The notes beneath the pieces were generated by a model, which saw nothing but the letters and a program-made list of their open reading frames with translations, was not told the origin of the DNA and searched no databases. Positions 56,556 through 64,000 of a stretch of DNA of 64,000 bases are shown one piece after another. Both the position numbers and the translations under genes were made by a program. Position 1 is the stretch's first letter. Each line of letters opens with the position of its first letter. The stretch lies in assembly GCA_046330395.1 (NCBI GenBank), contig JAXLSS010000002.1, positions 186,001 through 250,000 of the forward strand, given 5' to 3'. The DNA comes from Ga0077560 sp046330395 (GTDB lineage Bacteria > Actinomycetota > Thermoleophilia > Miltoncostaeales > Miltoncostaeaceae).

Positions 56556-57193
56556 TGACCGCCTCGCACACGCACCGCCAGCGCGGCTTCACCCTGGTGG
56601 AGCTGCTCCTGGCAACCGTGATGATGGGGATCCTGGGCCTGGCGATCCTGGCCTTCTTCACCTCGTCGATGCGGCAGGCCACCACCACCCAGGCGCAGGG
56701 TCAGGCGCAGTCCGACGGGCGCTCCTCGCTGGACCTGCTGTCCAACGAGCTGCGCCAGGCGGTGAGCCCCGACGGCGGCGGCACGCCGCCCATCATCAGC
56801 CTGGGGCAGAACAGCATCGAGTTCTACCTGGACCCGCGCCGCGACCCCACCATCACCTCGGTGAAGCCGATGAAGGTGCGGTACCAGGTCACCGGCGGTG
56901 CCCTGGTGCGCGACTCGGCGGCCCCCGTGGGCGCCAACCCGCCGTACACCTACCCGGCCTACTCGGGTGCGGTGACGCTGGTGCCGGCGGTGGCCAACAC
57001 CTCCGTCGCACCGCTGTTCAAGGCGTACGACTCGAACGGATCGGCCCTGGGGGCCAACATCTCCAGTCCCGCCACCAACGCGATCGTGCAGCTGTCGCTC
57101 GACCTGCTGGTCTCGTACCGCAACGGCAATGCAAACACCACATTGGAGCTGAACACCGATGTCGTTCCGCGTAACCCGCGCACCCCGCGCTGA
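56552..57193 (+). CDS. Type IV pseudopilin (PilW-like)
   Basis: A 213-residue protein. HRQRGFTLVELLLATVMMGILGLAI gives a textbook prepilin cleavage site (G|FTLVE) and helix. Following are QSDGRSSLDLLSNELRQAVSP and IEFYLDPRRDPTITSVKPMKVRYQV, as in PilW/GspJ-type minor pilins. The start at GTG 56552 overlaps the stop of the large pseudopilin (GTGA); the next codon is ATG 56555. It probably primes pilus assembly together with its two neighbours. Confidence 0.85.
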   Translation: MMTASHTHRQRGFTLVELLLATVMMGILGLAILAFFTSSMRQATTTQAQGQAQSDGRSSLDLLSNELRQAVSPDGGGTPPIISLGQNSIEFYLDPRRDPTITSVKPMKVRYQVTGGALVRDSAAPVGANPPYTYPAYSGAVTLVPAVANTSVAPLFKAYDSNGSALGANISSPATNAIVQLSLDLLVSYRNGNANTTLELNTDVVPRNPRTPR

Positions 57194-57194
57194 C

Positions 57195-58652
57195 ATGCGG
57201 GAGTCCCAGCGCGGACAGAGCATGATCACGGTGATCGGTGTCACCAGCATCGCCGCCCTGCTGGTGATCGCCAGCGTCAAGTGGGCCAACGCCGGCACCG
57301 ACCAGTCCACGCGCGCCGCCCGTGAGGACGTGGCCACCCAGGCCGCCGAGGCGGGCGTCAACCTGTACATGTCGCGCATCGTGGAGGACCCCACGTACGC
57401 CGACAGCTACGTGGACACGGCCGAGGACCCGCGCACCGACAGCCAGAACGGCACCGTCGTGAACCCGGGCAACGCGTGGGCCACGGGCCACACCTGGACC
57501 TACGCGGGTGGCAGCAGCACCTGGGTGCCGCTCAACGACGCGCGGTTCGGCAAGGCCAGCTACTCACTGCGCATCACCATCAACCCGTCGCAGACCGGCG
57601 TGTGGGTGCAGTCCACCGCCCGCGTGATGCCGTCGGGGCAGAAGAACGCGATCGTGCGTTCGGTGCAGGCCCGCGTGGCGCCGCTGTCGCTCACCGACTT
57701 CCAAATGATCGCCGACGCGGACATCGTCTACGGCAACACGGCCACCACCACGGGCAAGATCTACTCCACCGGCGATGTGACCCACCAGGGCACCGCCAAG
57801 GCGCAGGTCTACGCCAAGCACCTGGTGTGCCGCAACAGCTCGCCGTGCGGCGGCTCGCAGGCCACCAACGGCGCCTTCCAGGCCGGGGCGTGGGACAGCA
57901 CCACCAACCCCACGGTGTCCTCGGTGCTGCCGCCCATCGACTTCACCTCGTTCACCAAGGACCTCACGCTGATCAAGGCGGCGGCCCAGGCCACGGGCGT
58001 CTACAAGAACGACGCCACCGCATCGGGCTGGCTGCTGCAGTTCCTGGCCAACGGCACGGCGAAGATCTGGAAGATCACCGGCAACCCCAACCTCAACACC
58101 TCGGTGGGCACGCTGGGCTGCCCCACCACGGTGACGCTGCCCAGCGGCGGCAACCCCGGCTACTTCTACTTCGAGCAGCCGGTGGTGGTGGGCCAGGGCG
58201 CCGGCATCAACGGCACCTACAACCCCACCGACGCCTGCGGCGGCTCCGGCCAGCGCGCCTCGGTGGTGAACGGCCGCGTCACCGTGGCCAGCTCCAACAA
58301 CCTGTACGTGGGCAACGACATCTCCTACAACCAGCCGGGCGACGACATCCTGGGCCTCATCTCGGCCAAGGCCATGTACGTGGCCGACTACACCAACAAC
58401 AACCTGACCTGGTCGGCGGCCACCCTGGCCCAGGCCGGTCAGTGGCTGGGCGTCGGGGCCAACGGTTCGCACAACGGCACCATGACCTTCACCGGGTCCA
58501 CCGCCACGCGCGACGGCGGTGCCATGTCGATGTTCGACTACCGCAACTACAACTACGACCCCAACCTGCAGGTGCTGCGTCCGCCGCTGTTCCCGCAGCT
58601 GGACGACACGTGGGCCGTGCAGAGCTGGCGCGTCGTGACGCCGCCCGGCTGA
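57195..58652 (+). CDS. PilX-like pilus assembly protein with long ectodomain
   Basis: About 485 residues. A short basic start (RESQRGQS) is followed by MITVIGVTSIAALLVIASVKWANAG, a pilin-like helix without the usual glutamate, then AAREDVATQAAEAGVNLYMSRIVE, as in PilX-type proteins. The rest is rich in Thr, Asn and Gly, with DIVYGNTATTTGKIYSTGDV and GLISAKAMYVADYTNNN as beta-helix-like stretches. ATG 57195 directly after the preceding stop is preferred; ATG 57159 would overlap the upstream gene by 35 bp. It closes the pseudopilin operon. Confidence 0.75.
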   Translation: MRESQRGQSMITVIGVTSIAALLVIASVKWANAGTDQSTRAAREDVATQAAEAGVNLYMSRIVEDPTYADSYVDTAEDPRTDSQNGTVVNPGNAWATGHTWTYAGGSSTWVPLNDARFGKASYSLRITINPSQTGVWVQSTARVMPSGQKNAIVRSVQARVAPLSLTDFQMIADADIVYGNTATTTGKIYSTGDVTHQGTAKAQVYAKHLVCRNSSPCGGSQATNGAFQAGAWDSTTNPTVSSVLPPIDFTSFTKDLTLIKAAAQATGVYKNDATASGWLLQFLANGTAKIWKITGNPNLNTSVGTLGCPTTVTLPSGGNPGYFYFEQPVVVGQGAGINGTYNPTDACGGSGQRASVVNGRVTVASSNNLYVGNDISYNQPGDDILGLISAKAMYVADYTNNNLTWSAATLAQAGQWLGVGANGSHNGTMTFTGSTATRDGGAMSMFDYRNYNYDPNLQVLRPPLFPQLDDTWAVQSWRVVTPPG

Positions 58653-58722
58653 TCATGAGGGCGGGCGCGGGGGCGGCCCGGGGGGGAATACTCCGCCGGA
58701 TGACCACCCCCGCCGCCCACAG

Positions 58723-59643
58723 GTGATCGAAACCTCATTCGCCGCGCTGGTCCTGATCGTGGCCGGCGCGGCGCTTCGCCGTGCGGGGCTGCTGCGCGAG
58801 GAGCACGCGCAGGCCCTGGTCAACATCGTGCTGTACCTGGCCATGCCGGCCCTGGTGTTCCTCATCCTGGCCCGCGCCGACCTGCGCGCCGACCTGCTGC
58901 TGGCGCCGGTGGCCGCCTGGGTGGGGCACGTGGTGCTGATGGTGCTGGCGGCCGGCATCGCCCGGGCCCGCCACATGGACCGGCCGCGCATGGGCGCATT
59001 CCTCACGGCCATCGCCGTGGGCAACACGGGGTTCTTCGGCCTGCCCCTCATCGCCGCCAGCGGCCCCGGGTTCTCGCTGCCCGCCGCCATCATGCTGGAC
59101 TCGCTGGCCACGGCGATCATCACCTGGACCTCCACGGTGGCCATCGGGACGGCGTTCGGCAGCGCCGGCGACGGCCGGGCCCGCGTGGACTGGGGTGGCC
59201 TGGTGCGCGGCCTGATGCTGCCGCCCATGTGGGGGCTGCTGGCGGGCATCGCCTGGAACCTGGCGGGGATGGGCCGGGTGCCCACCGCGCTGGCGCGCCC
59301 GCTGGAGATCCTCAGCGGCGCCGTGCTGCCGCTGGTGATGCTGTACGCCGGCCTGGTGTTCAGCCCCGACGGCCTGCGCCGCAACGCGGGCGACGTGGGC
59401 CTCATCACGGTGATGCGCCTGGTGGTGGGCGGCGTGGTGGGGGTGCTGGTGGGCCGGGCCCTCGGCATGAACGGCGACCTGCTGCACACCGTGGTGGTGA
59501 TGGGGGCGATGCCCACCGCCATGATGTCGCTGGTTCTGGGGGATCGCTACGGGCTGCGGAGGGACATCCTGTCCGACGCCGTGGTGGTGACCTCACTACT
59601 GTGCACGGTGACCCTGCCGATCGTCCGTTGGATGGTGCTGTGA
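58723..59643 (+). CDS. AEC (auxin efflux carrier) family transporter
   Basis: A 306-residue protein with ten membrane helices in two groups of five: FAALVLIVAGAALRRAGLL, ALVNIVLYLAMPALVFLIL, VGNTGFFGLPLIAASGPGF and, in the second half, LPLVMLYAGLVFSPDGLRR, MRLVVGGVVGVLVG and VVVMGAMPTAMMSLVLGDRYG. These match the AEC/bile-acid-sodium-symporter-like fold; many bacterial members export or import organic acids such as malate or malonate. GTG 58723 overlaps the stop of a possible eight-codon reading frame (58700-58726). The stop overlaps pyrF (GTGA). Confidence 0.85.
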   Translation: MIETSFAALVLIVAGAALRRAGLLREEHAQALVNIVLYLAMPALVFLILARADLRADLLLAPVAAWVGHVVLMVLAAGIARARHMDRPRMGAFLTAIAVGNTGFFGLPLIAASGPGFSLPAAIMLDSLATAIITWTSTVAIGTAFGSAGDGRARVDWGGLVRGLMLPPMWGLLAGIAWNLAGMGRVPTALARPLEILSGAVLPLVMLYAGLVFSPDGLRRNAGDVGLITVMRLVVGGVVGVLVGRALGMNGDLLHTVVVMGAMPTAMMSLVLGDRYGLRRDILSDAVVVTSLLCTVTLPIVRWMVL

Positions 59644-60467
59644 GCGATCACCCGGTTGTTCCGTTCGGCGACCGCCTTGCGGCGGCCGTCACCGCCCGCC
59701 ACTCGCATGTGGTGCTGGGGCTCGACCCCGACCCCCGCCTGGCGGGCGAGGGCGCGCAGGCCATCCGGACGTTCTGCGAGCGCCTGGTGCGCGCCGCGGG
59801 ACCCGCCTGCGTGGCGGTGAAGCTGCAGATGGCGTGGTTCGAGCGCCTCGGGGCACCCGGGTGGGGCGCCATGGAGGCCGTGGCCGACCTGGCCGCCTCG
59901 CAGGGGCTGCTGGTGATCGCCGACGGCAAGCGCGGCGACATCGGGGTGACGGCGGCCGCCTACGCGCAGGCGCTGCTGCGCCCGCCGTTCGACGCGCTCA
60001 CCGTCAACCCCATGCTGGGCGGCGACGCGGTGCAGCCGTTCGTGGAGGCGGCGCGGGCCGGCGGACGCGGGGTGTTCCTGCTGGTGCGCACCTCCAACCC
60101 CGGCGCCGCCGAGCTGCAGGACCTGCCCCTGGCCGACGGCCGCACCTGGTGCGAGGCCCTGGCCGAGCGCGTGGCCGGATGGGGTGCCTCCGGCGTCGGG
60201 GCATCCGGGCTGTCGGACGTGGGCGCGGTTGTGGGCGCCACGGTGCCCGAGCACCTGGTGCGCCTGCGGGCGCTGATGCCCCACCAGCCGCTCTTGATCC
60301 CCGGTGTGGGGGCGCAGGGCGGCAAGGCGGAGGACCTCGGGCCGGCCTTCGCGGGCGGCCCCGGTGCCGCCGTGGTGGCGGCCAGCCGCTCCATCATGCG
60401 CGCCCAGGACCCGGCGTCGGCGGCCGAGGAACTGCGCGCTGCGCTGTGGGCCGCGGCGGGAGGGTGA
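59640..60467 (+). CDS. pyrF: Orotidine 5'-phosphate decarboxylase (type 2 PyrF)
   Basis: A 275-residue enzyme that turns OMP into UMP in pyrimidine synthesis. Motifs: VVLGLDPDPRLAGEG near residue 25, CVAVKLQMAWFERLG near 58, the catalytic LVIADGKRGDIGVTAAAYA near 92, FDALTVNPMLGGDAVQPF and the phosphate-site PLLIPGVGAQGGKAEDL. This is the longer type 2 form common in actinobacteria. It overlaps the AEC gene at its start and the carboxypeptidase gene at its end, both by GTGA. Confidence 0.95.
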   Translation: MSDHPVVPFGDRLAAAVTARHSHVVLGLDPDPRLAGEGAQAIRTFCERLVRAAGPACVAVKLQMAWFERLGAPGWGAMEAVADLAASQGLLVIADGKRGDIGVTAAAYAQALLRPPFDALTVNPMLGGDAVQPFVEAARAGGRGVFLLVRTSNPGAAELQDLPLADGRTWCEALAERVAGWGASGVGASGLSDVGAVVGATVPEHLVRLRALMPHQPLLIPGVGAQGGKAEDLGPAFAGGPGAAVVAASRSIMRAQDPASAAEELRAALWAAAGG

Positions 60468-61615
60468 TCCCGGCGGGCACCGCGGTGCGCATGCCGGCAC
60501 GCGCGGTGACCGCTGCCCTGGTGGGCCTCGCGTTGGCCGGGACGGCGGCCAGCGCCGCCGCCCCGCGCCCGCAGGCCCGCGCCTGGATGCTGCTCAACCC
60601 CGACACGGGCGAGGTGCTGGCGGCCCACAACCCCGACCTGCGCCTGCCCATGGCCAGCACCACCAAGATGATGACGGCGCTGATCGGCGTCGACCGCATC
60701 CCCCTGGACCGCCTGGTGACGGTGCCGGCGTCGGCCGCCGAAGTGGGGGAGTCCTCGGCGTCGTTGGTGGGTGGCGAGCGCATCCGCATGCGCGACCTGC
60801 TGGCCGGCGTGATGATCGCCAGCGGCAACGATGCGGCCACGGCCATGGCCGACGCGGTGGCCGGCGACACCACGCGGTTCGTGGCGCTCATGAACGCCCG
60901 CGCACGCAGGATGGGTCTGCGCGACACCCACTACGCCAACCCGCACGGGCTGGATCAGGCCGGGCACCACTCGTCGGTGCGCGACCTCATCACCGTCGGC
61001 GAGGCCGTCATGGCCGACCCCACGCTGGCCGCGATGGTGGGGCATCGGCGGGTCACCATCCCGGGGCCGGACGGTGCGGGCACCCGCGTGTTGCAGAGCC
61101 ACAACGGGCTGCTGGACATCGACCCCGACGCCGACGGCATCAAGACCGGTGACACGGGCGGCGCCGGGTACGCGCTGGCCGCGCACGCCCGCCGGAGGGG
61201 CCTCGGCGTGCAGCTCTACGCGGCGTTCATCGGGGAGCCCAGCGAGACGCGGCGGGCCACCGACGCCAAGGCCCTGCTGGACTGGGGGTTCTCCCAGTAC
61301 GGCCGGGCGCGGCTGACGCGGGCCGGGGCCCCGGTGGCCAGCGTGGGCGTGCGCGACGTGGGCGGCACCATGCTGCTGCGGGCCACGGGCGATCCGCTGG
61401 TGGCCACCGTGCGGCTGGGACGGCCGGTGCGGGAGCAGGTGGTGGCGCCCGCCGAGGTGGTGCCGCCGGTCACCGCGGGCCAGGTGCTGGGGCGGGTGGT
61501 GTTCCGCCAGGGCGCCACGGTGCTGGGCGAGCGGTCCCTGGTGGCCGATCATGGGGTTGACGCCCCCGGCATCATTGACCGGGTGCGCGCCGGGCTCGAG
61601 GCTCTCATCCCATGA
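60464..61615 (+). CDS. D-alanyl-D-alanine carboxypeptidase (DacA/PBP5-like)
   Basis: A 383-residue serine peptidase of peptidoglycan trimming. A signal peptide (RAVTAALVGLALAGTAASAAA) is followed by the three active-site motifs: S-x-x-K as MASTTKMMTAL near residue 65, S-x-N as IASGNDAATAMA near 124 and K-T-G as GIKTGDTGGAGYALA near 228. MGLRDTHYANPHGLDQAGHHSS is typical. After the peptidase domain is a beta-rich tail and EALIP; no clear C-terminal membrane helix is seen, so it may be secreted. It starts at GTG 60464 inside the pyrF stop and overlaps pfkB at its end. Confidence 0.92.
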   Translation: MIPAGTAVRMPARAVTAALVGLALAGTAASAAAPRPQARAWMLLNPDTGEVLAAHNPDLRLPMASTTKMMTALIGVDRIPLDRLVTVPASAAEVGESSASLVGGERIRMRDLLAGVMIASGNDAATAMADAVAGDTTRFVALMNARARRMGLRDTHYANPHGLDQAGHHSSVRDLITVGEAVMADPTLAAMVGHRRVTIPGPDGAGTRVLQSHNGLLDIDPDADGIKTGDTGGAGYALAAHARRRGLGVQLYAAFIGEPSETRRATDAKALLDWGFSQYGRARLTRAGAPVASVGVRDVGGTMLLRATGDPLVATVRLGRPVREQVVAPAEVVPPVTAGQVLGRVVFRQGATVLGERSLVADHGVDAPGIIDRVRAGLEALIP

Positions 61616-62583
61616 TCGTCACGGTCACCCTCAACGCGGCCCTGGACCGGACGGTCACGGTGCCCTACTTCCAGCTGGGCACCCGCAACCGTGCCACCGA
61701 CGCCCTCACCCTGCCGGGCGGCAAGGGGGTCAACGTGGCGCGGGCGCTCAAGCTCATCGGTGAACCCGTGATCGCCACCGGCCTGGCGGGGGGCCCCGTG
61801 GGCACCTCCATCATCGAGGGCCTCACCGGCGAGGGCATCCTCAACGACTTCGTGCGCATCCGGGAGGAGTCGCGCACGTCGGCGGTGGTGATCGACCCCA
61901 ACGGCAAGCAGACCGAGATCATCAGCCGCGGTCCCATGGTGGGCGAGGACGAGCTGGCCATGTTCATCGACAAGCTGCGCTACCTGGCCCGCGGCGCGGA
62001 CATGTTCGTGCTGTCCGGCTCGCTGCCGCCCGGGGTGCCGGAGGACTTCTACGCCACGCTGGTGCGCGAGCTCAAACCCAGCGCGTTCACGGCGCTGGAC
62101 ACCGAAGGCGAGGCCCTGCGGGCGGGGCTCGCCGCCGAGCCCGACCTGGTCAGCCCCAACGCCCGCGAGGCCGAGGAGATCGTGGGCTACGAGTTCAGCG
62201 AGGACGGCCTGGGCGACCTGGAGGAGGCCGCCGTGACCCTCACCTCCATGGGTGCGGCGTCGGCCATCGTGCACCGCGCCGAGGGGTGCGTGGCCCGGCT
62301 GCGCCTGCCGGGCAACAAGAACGGGGTCACCTACCGCGCGTCGTTGCCCAAGCGCGAGGTGGTGAGCACGGTGGGCTCCGGTGACGTGATGCTGGCGGGC
62401 TACCTCACGGGCCTGGCACGCCACTCCTCGCCCCAGGAGTGCCTGGCGCTGGCCGTGGCGTGCGGCAACGCCAACACCCAGCGCATGGGCGCGGGCGTGT
62501 TCGACGCGAAGGAGCTCGAGGCGCTGCGCCGCCAGGTGGAGGTGACCCTGGTGGAGGAGGCCCAGGCGGGCGCCGGCGCGTAG
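61612..62583 (+). CDS. 1-phosphofructokinase family sugar kinase (PfkB type)
   Basis: A 323-residue ribokinase-fold kinase. The start MIVTVTLNAALDRTVTVPYF is the mark of the LacC/FruK branch, followed by LPGGKGVNVARALKLIGE near residue 34, SGSLPPGVPEDFY and the ATP-anion hole with catalytic aspartate STVGSGDVMLAGYLTGLARH near 250. Substrates in this branch are fructose 1-phosphate or tagatose 6-phosphate; no PTS genes are nearby to decide. ATG 61612 overlaps the preceding stop (ATGA). It is the last gene of the AEC-pyrF-dac-pfkB run. Confidence 0.9.
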   Translation: MIVTVTLNAALDRTVTVPYFQLGTRNRATDALTLPGGKGVNVARALKLIGEPVIATGLAGGPVGTSIIEGLTGEGILNDFVRIREESRTSAVVIDPNGKQTEIISRGPMVGEDELAMFIDKLRYLARGADMFVLSGSLPPGVPEDFYATLVRELKPSAFTALDTEGEALRAGLAAEPDLVSPNAREAEEIVGYEFSEDGLGDLEEAAVTLTSMGAASAIVHRAEGCVARLRLPGNKNGVTYRASLPKREVVSTVGSGDVMLAGYLTGLARHSSPQECLALAVACGNANTQRMGAGVFDAKELEALRRQVEVTLVEEAQAGAGA

Positions 62584-62647
62584 CGGGGGGACCGCGGGAC
62601 CCACGTCCGGCGCGCTTCACGGCAGGCCCGCAGTCCGGCCGGTGCGG

Positions 62648-62804
62648 TAGCCTCACAGCTTCCGAACCAGTGATCTTCGCCGCCGCTCATCAACCTCCTC
62701 CTTCCCCGACCCGGGTCAGCCCAGCTGCTGCCCGGGTCGTGTGCGTCGTTGGGCCCGGCCGGTCATCTGGTGGGGGCAGGCACTAGGGACGGAAAGGCGG
62801 TCGG
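62648..62804 (+). promoter_or_regulatory. Promoter and structured leader before guaB3
   Basis: A TAGCCT minus-10-like box at 62648-62653 would start a transcript near 62660, giving a leader of about 145 nt before GTG 62805, much longer than the leaderless genes elsewhere in the window. It contains a perfect 8-bp stem, GACCCGGG 62708-62715 with CCCGGGTC 62731-62738, and a GGAAAGG ribosome binding site at 62791-62797. I do not recognise a known riboswitch class; an attenuator or a protein-binding leader is possible. Confidence 0.4.
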
Positions 62805-63962
62805 GTGGAGATCGAGATCGGGCGGGGCAAGAAGGGACGACGGGCGTACGGGTTCGATGAGATCGCGATCGTGCCGAGCCGGCGCACGCGCGACCCCGAG
62901 GACGTGGATCTGAGCTGGAGCCTGGGCGGCTTCACGTTCGAGCTGCCGCTGCTGGCGTCGGCCATGGACGGCGTGGTGGATGTGAAGACCGCCACCATCC
63001 TGGGCAAGCTGGGCGGGCTGGGCGTGCTCAACCTCGAGGGCATCCAGTGCCGCTACGAGGACGCCGACGACCAGCTGGAGCGCATCTCCAAGCTGGCCCC
63101 GCAGGAGGCCACCCGGGGGCTGCAGGAGGTGTACCAGCAGCAGGTGCGCCCCGAGCTCATCGCGCAGCGCATCCGCGAGATGAAGGCCAACGGCATCGTG
63201 GTGGCCGGGTCGCTCACGCCGCAGAAGGTGGAGGAGCACATCGGCGTGGCGCTGGAGGCGGGCCTCGACATCCTGGTGATCCAGGGCACCGTGGTCAGCG
63301 CCGAGCACGTCTCGTCGGTGGTGGAGCCGCTCAACCTCAAGCGGTTCATCGCCGAGCTGCCCATCCCGGTGATCGTGGGCGGCTGTGCCTCCTACCAGAC
63401 GGCCCTGCACCTGATGCGCACCGGCGCGGTGGGGGTGCTGGTGGGCGTGGGCCCCGGCGCCGCGTGCACCACCCGGCAGGTCATCGGCGTGGGCGTGCCG
63501 CAGGCCACGGCCATCGCCGACGCCGCCGGCGCCCGCATGCAGCACCTGCTGGAGACCGGCCAGTACGTCAACGTCATCGCCGACGGCGGCATGAGCTTCG
63601 GCGGCGACCTGGCCAAGGCCGTGGCCTGTGGCGCCGACGCCTGCATGATCGGCTCGCCGCTGGCCAAGGCCGAGGAGGCCCCGGGCCGCGGCTACCACTG
63701 GGGCATGGCCACCTTCCACCCCACCCTGCCGCGGGGCACCCGGGTGAAGACCACCACGCTGGGGCCGCTGGAGCAGATCCTCGTGGGTCCCGCCTACGAG
63801 AACGACGGCACCCTCAACCTGGTGGGCGGCCTGCGCACCGCCATGGCCACCTGTGGGTACGAGTCCATCCAGAGCTTCCAGAAGTGCGAGGTGATGGTGG
63901 CGCCCGCCCTCAAGAGCGAGGGCAAGAAGCTGCAGCAGGCCCAGTCCGTCGGTATGGGCTGA
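62805..63962 (+). CDS. guaB3: GuaB3-family IMP dehydrogenase-related protein
   Basis: A 385-residue TIM-barrel protein of the GuaB3 family, without CBS domains. VEIEIGRGKKGRRAYGFDEI at the start and LASAMDGVVDVKTATILGKL near residue 50 are typical. The catalytic-loop cysteine is in GVGPGAACTTRQVIGVGVP near 220, and YVNVIADGGMSFGGDLAKAV with CMIGSPLAKAEEAPG forms the phosphate site. The end EVMVAPALKSEGKKLQQAQ is complete. GuaB3 occurs beside the true GuaB in many actinobacteria and is linked to purine metabolism, but its exact activity is not uniformly established. The Cys loop is intact. Confidence 0.92.
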   Translation: MEIEIGRGKKGRRAYGFDEIAIVPSRRTRDPEDVDLSWSLGGFTFELPLLASAMDGVVDVKTATILGKLGGLGVLNLEGIQCRYEDADDQLERISKLAPQEATRGLQEVYQQQVRPELIAQRIREMKANGIVVAGSLTPQKVEEHIGVALEAGLDILVIQGTVVSAEHVSSVVEPLNLKRFIAELPIPVIVGGCASYQTALHLMRTGAVGVLVGVGPGAACTTRQVIGVGVPQATAIADAAGARMQHLLETGQYVNVIADGGMSFGGDLAKAVACGADACMIGSPLAKAEEAPGRGYHWGMATFHPTLPRGTRVKTTTLGPLEQILVGPAYENDGTLNLVGGLRTAMATCGYESIQSFQKCEVMVAPALKSEGKKLQQAQSVGMG

Positions 63963-64000
63963 TGCCCCACACGCACCGGGTGGCGCTTGACCCCGCCCTC

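Overview
The window is GC-rich DNA (the island below looks somewhat AT-richer by eye) with very compact gene packing and many NTGA stop/start overlaps. It most likely comes from an actinobacterium of the class Thermoleophilia or a close relative. The reasons are the secreted beta-propeller protein ending in an Ig-like plus basic carbohydrate-binding-like tail, a GuaB3-type IMP dehydrogenase homologue, a CIRCE-controlled groES-groEL operon, TAnnnT minus-10 boxes placed 6 to 8 nt before start codons (leaderless genes), and the coding bias. The assignment is an inference from gene content only.

Layout. 1-5.6 kb: an apbE operon with two tiny membrane proteins, a PAP2 phosphatase, a secreted propeller protein and an SDR epimerase. 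6-7.4 kb: an AlbA-domain regulator/ATPase with its own palindromic operator. 7.7-13.4 kb: an SDR reductase followed by a very large LuxR-type ATPase regulator with an extra SARP/BTAD tail, then a class III aminotransferase. 13.6-30.4 kb: a defence island made of a small unknown protein, a DUF262-HNH-AlbA fusion, and a complete five-gene class 1 DISARM system (drmD, drmMI, drmA, drmB, drmC). It ends directly at the 3' side of a tRNA(CAU) gene. 30.5-45.7 kb: envelope and membrane proteins, a PAS-GAF-SpoIIE phosphatase, OsmC, a truncated AhpD-like gene beside a hairpin-rich element, an AraC regulator, a flavin reductase, two tandem alpha/beta hydrolases, a diguanylate cyclase, Sir2, RNase PH and RdgB. 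45.7-48.5 kb: CIRCE-groES-groEL with a strong terminator, a small membrane protein, a decayed Phd-type antitoxin and a short tandem repeat. 48.5-64 kb: a C5-epimerase-like secreted protein, three MFS transporters, ProA, a three-gene pseudopilin operon, an AEC transporter, and the tightly coupled run pyrF - D-Ala-D-Ala carboxypeptidase - pfkB followed by guaB3.

The main system is DISARM, a restriction-like anti-phage system: methyltransferase, two helicases, a DUF1998 protein and a PLD-family protein, translationally coupled throughout. The most unusual point is that the methyltransferase drmMI is interrupted by two in-frame stop codons (TAA and TAG, 12 nt apart), exactly between the SAM-binding motif and the catalytic NPPF motif, while both halves stay intact.

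A caution for every reader: at least 25 single-base frameshifts are visible across the window, including two in groEL. Most sit in short G/C runs and the protein continues cleanly in another frame. This looks like sequencing or assembly indel error, so frameshifted genes are reported here as single genes with the break points stated. The two drmMI stops are substitutions and are not explained that way.
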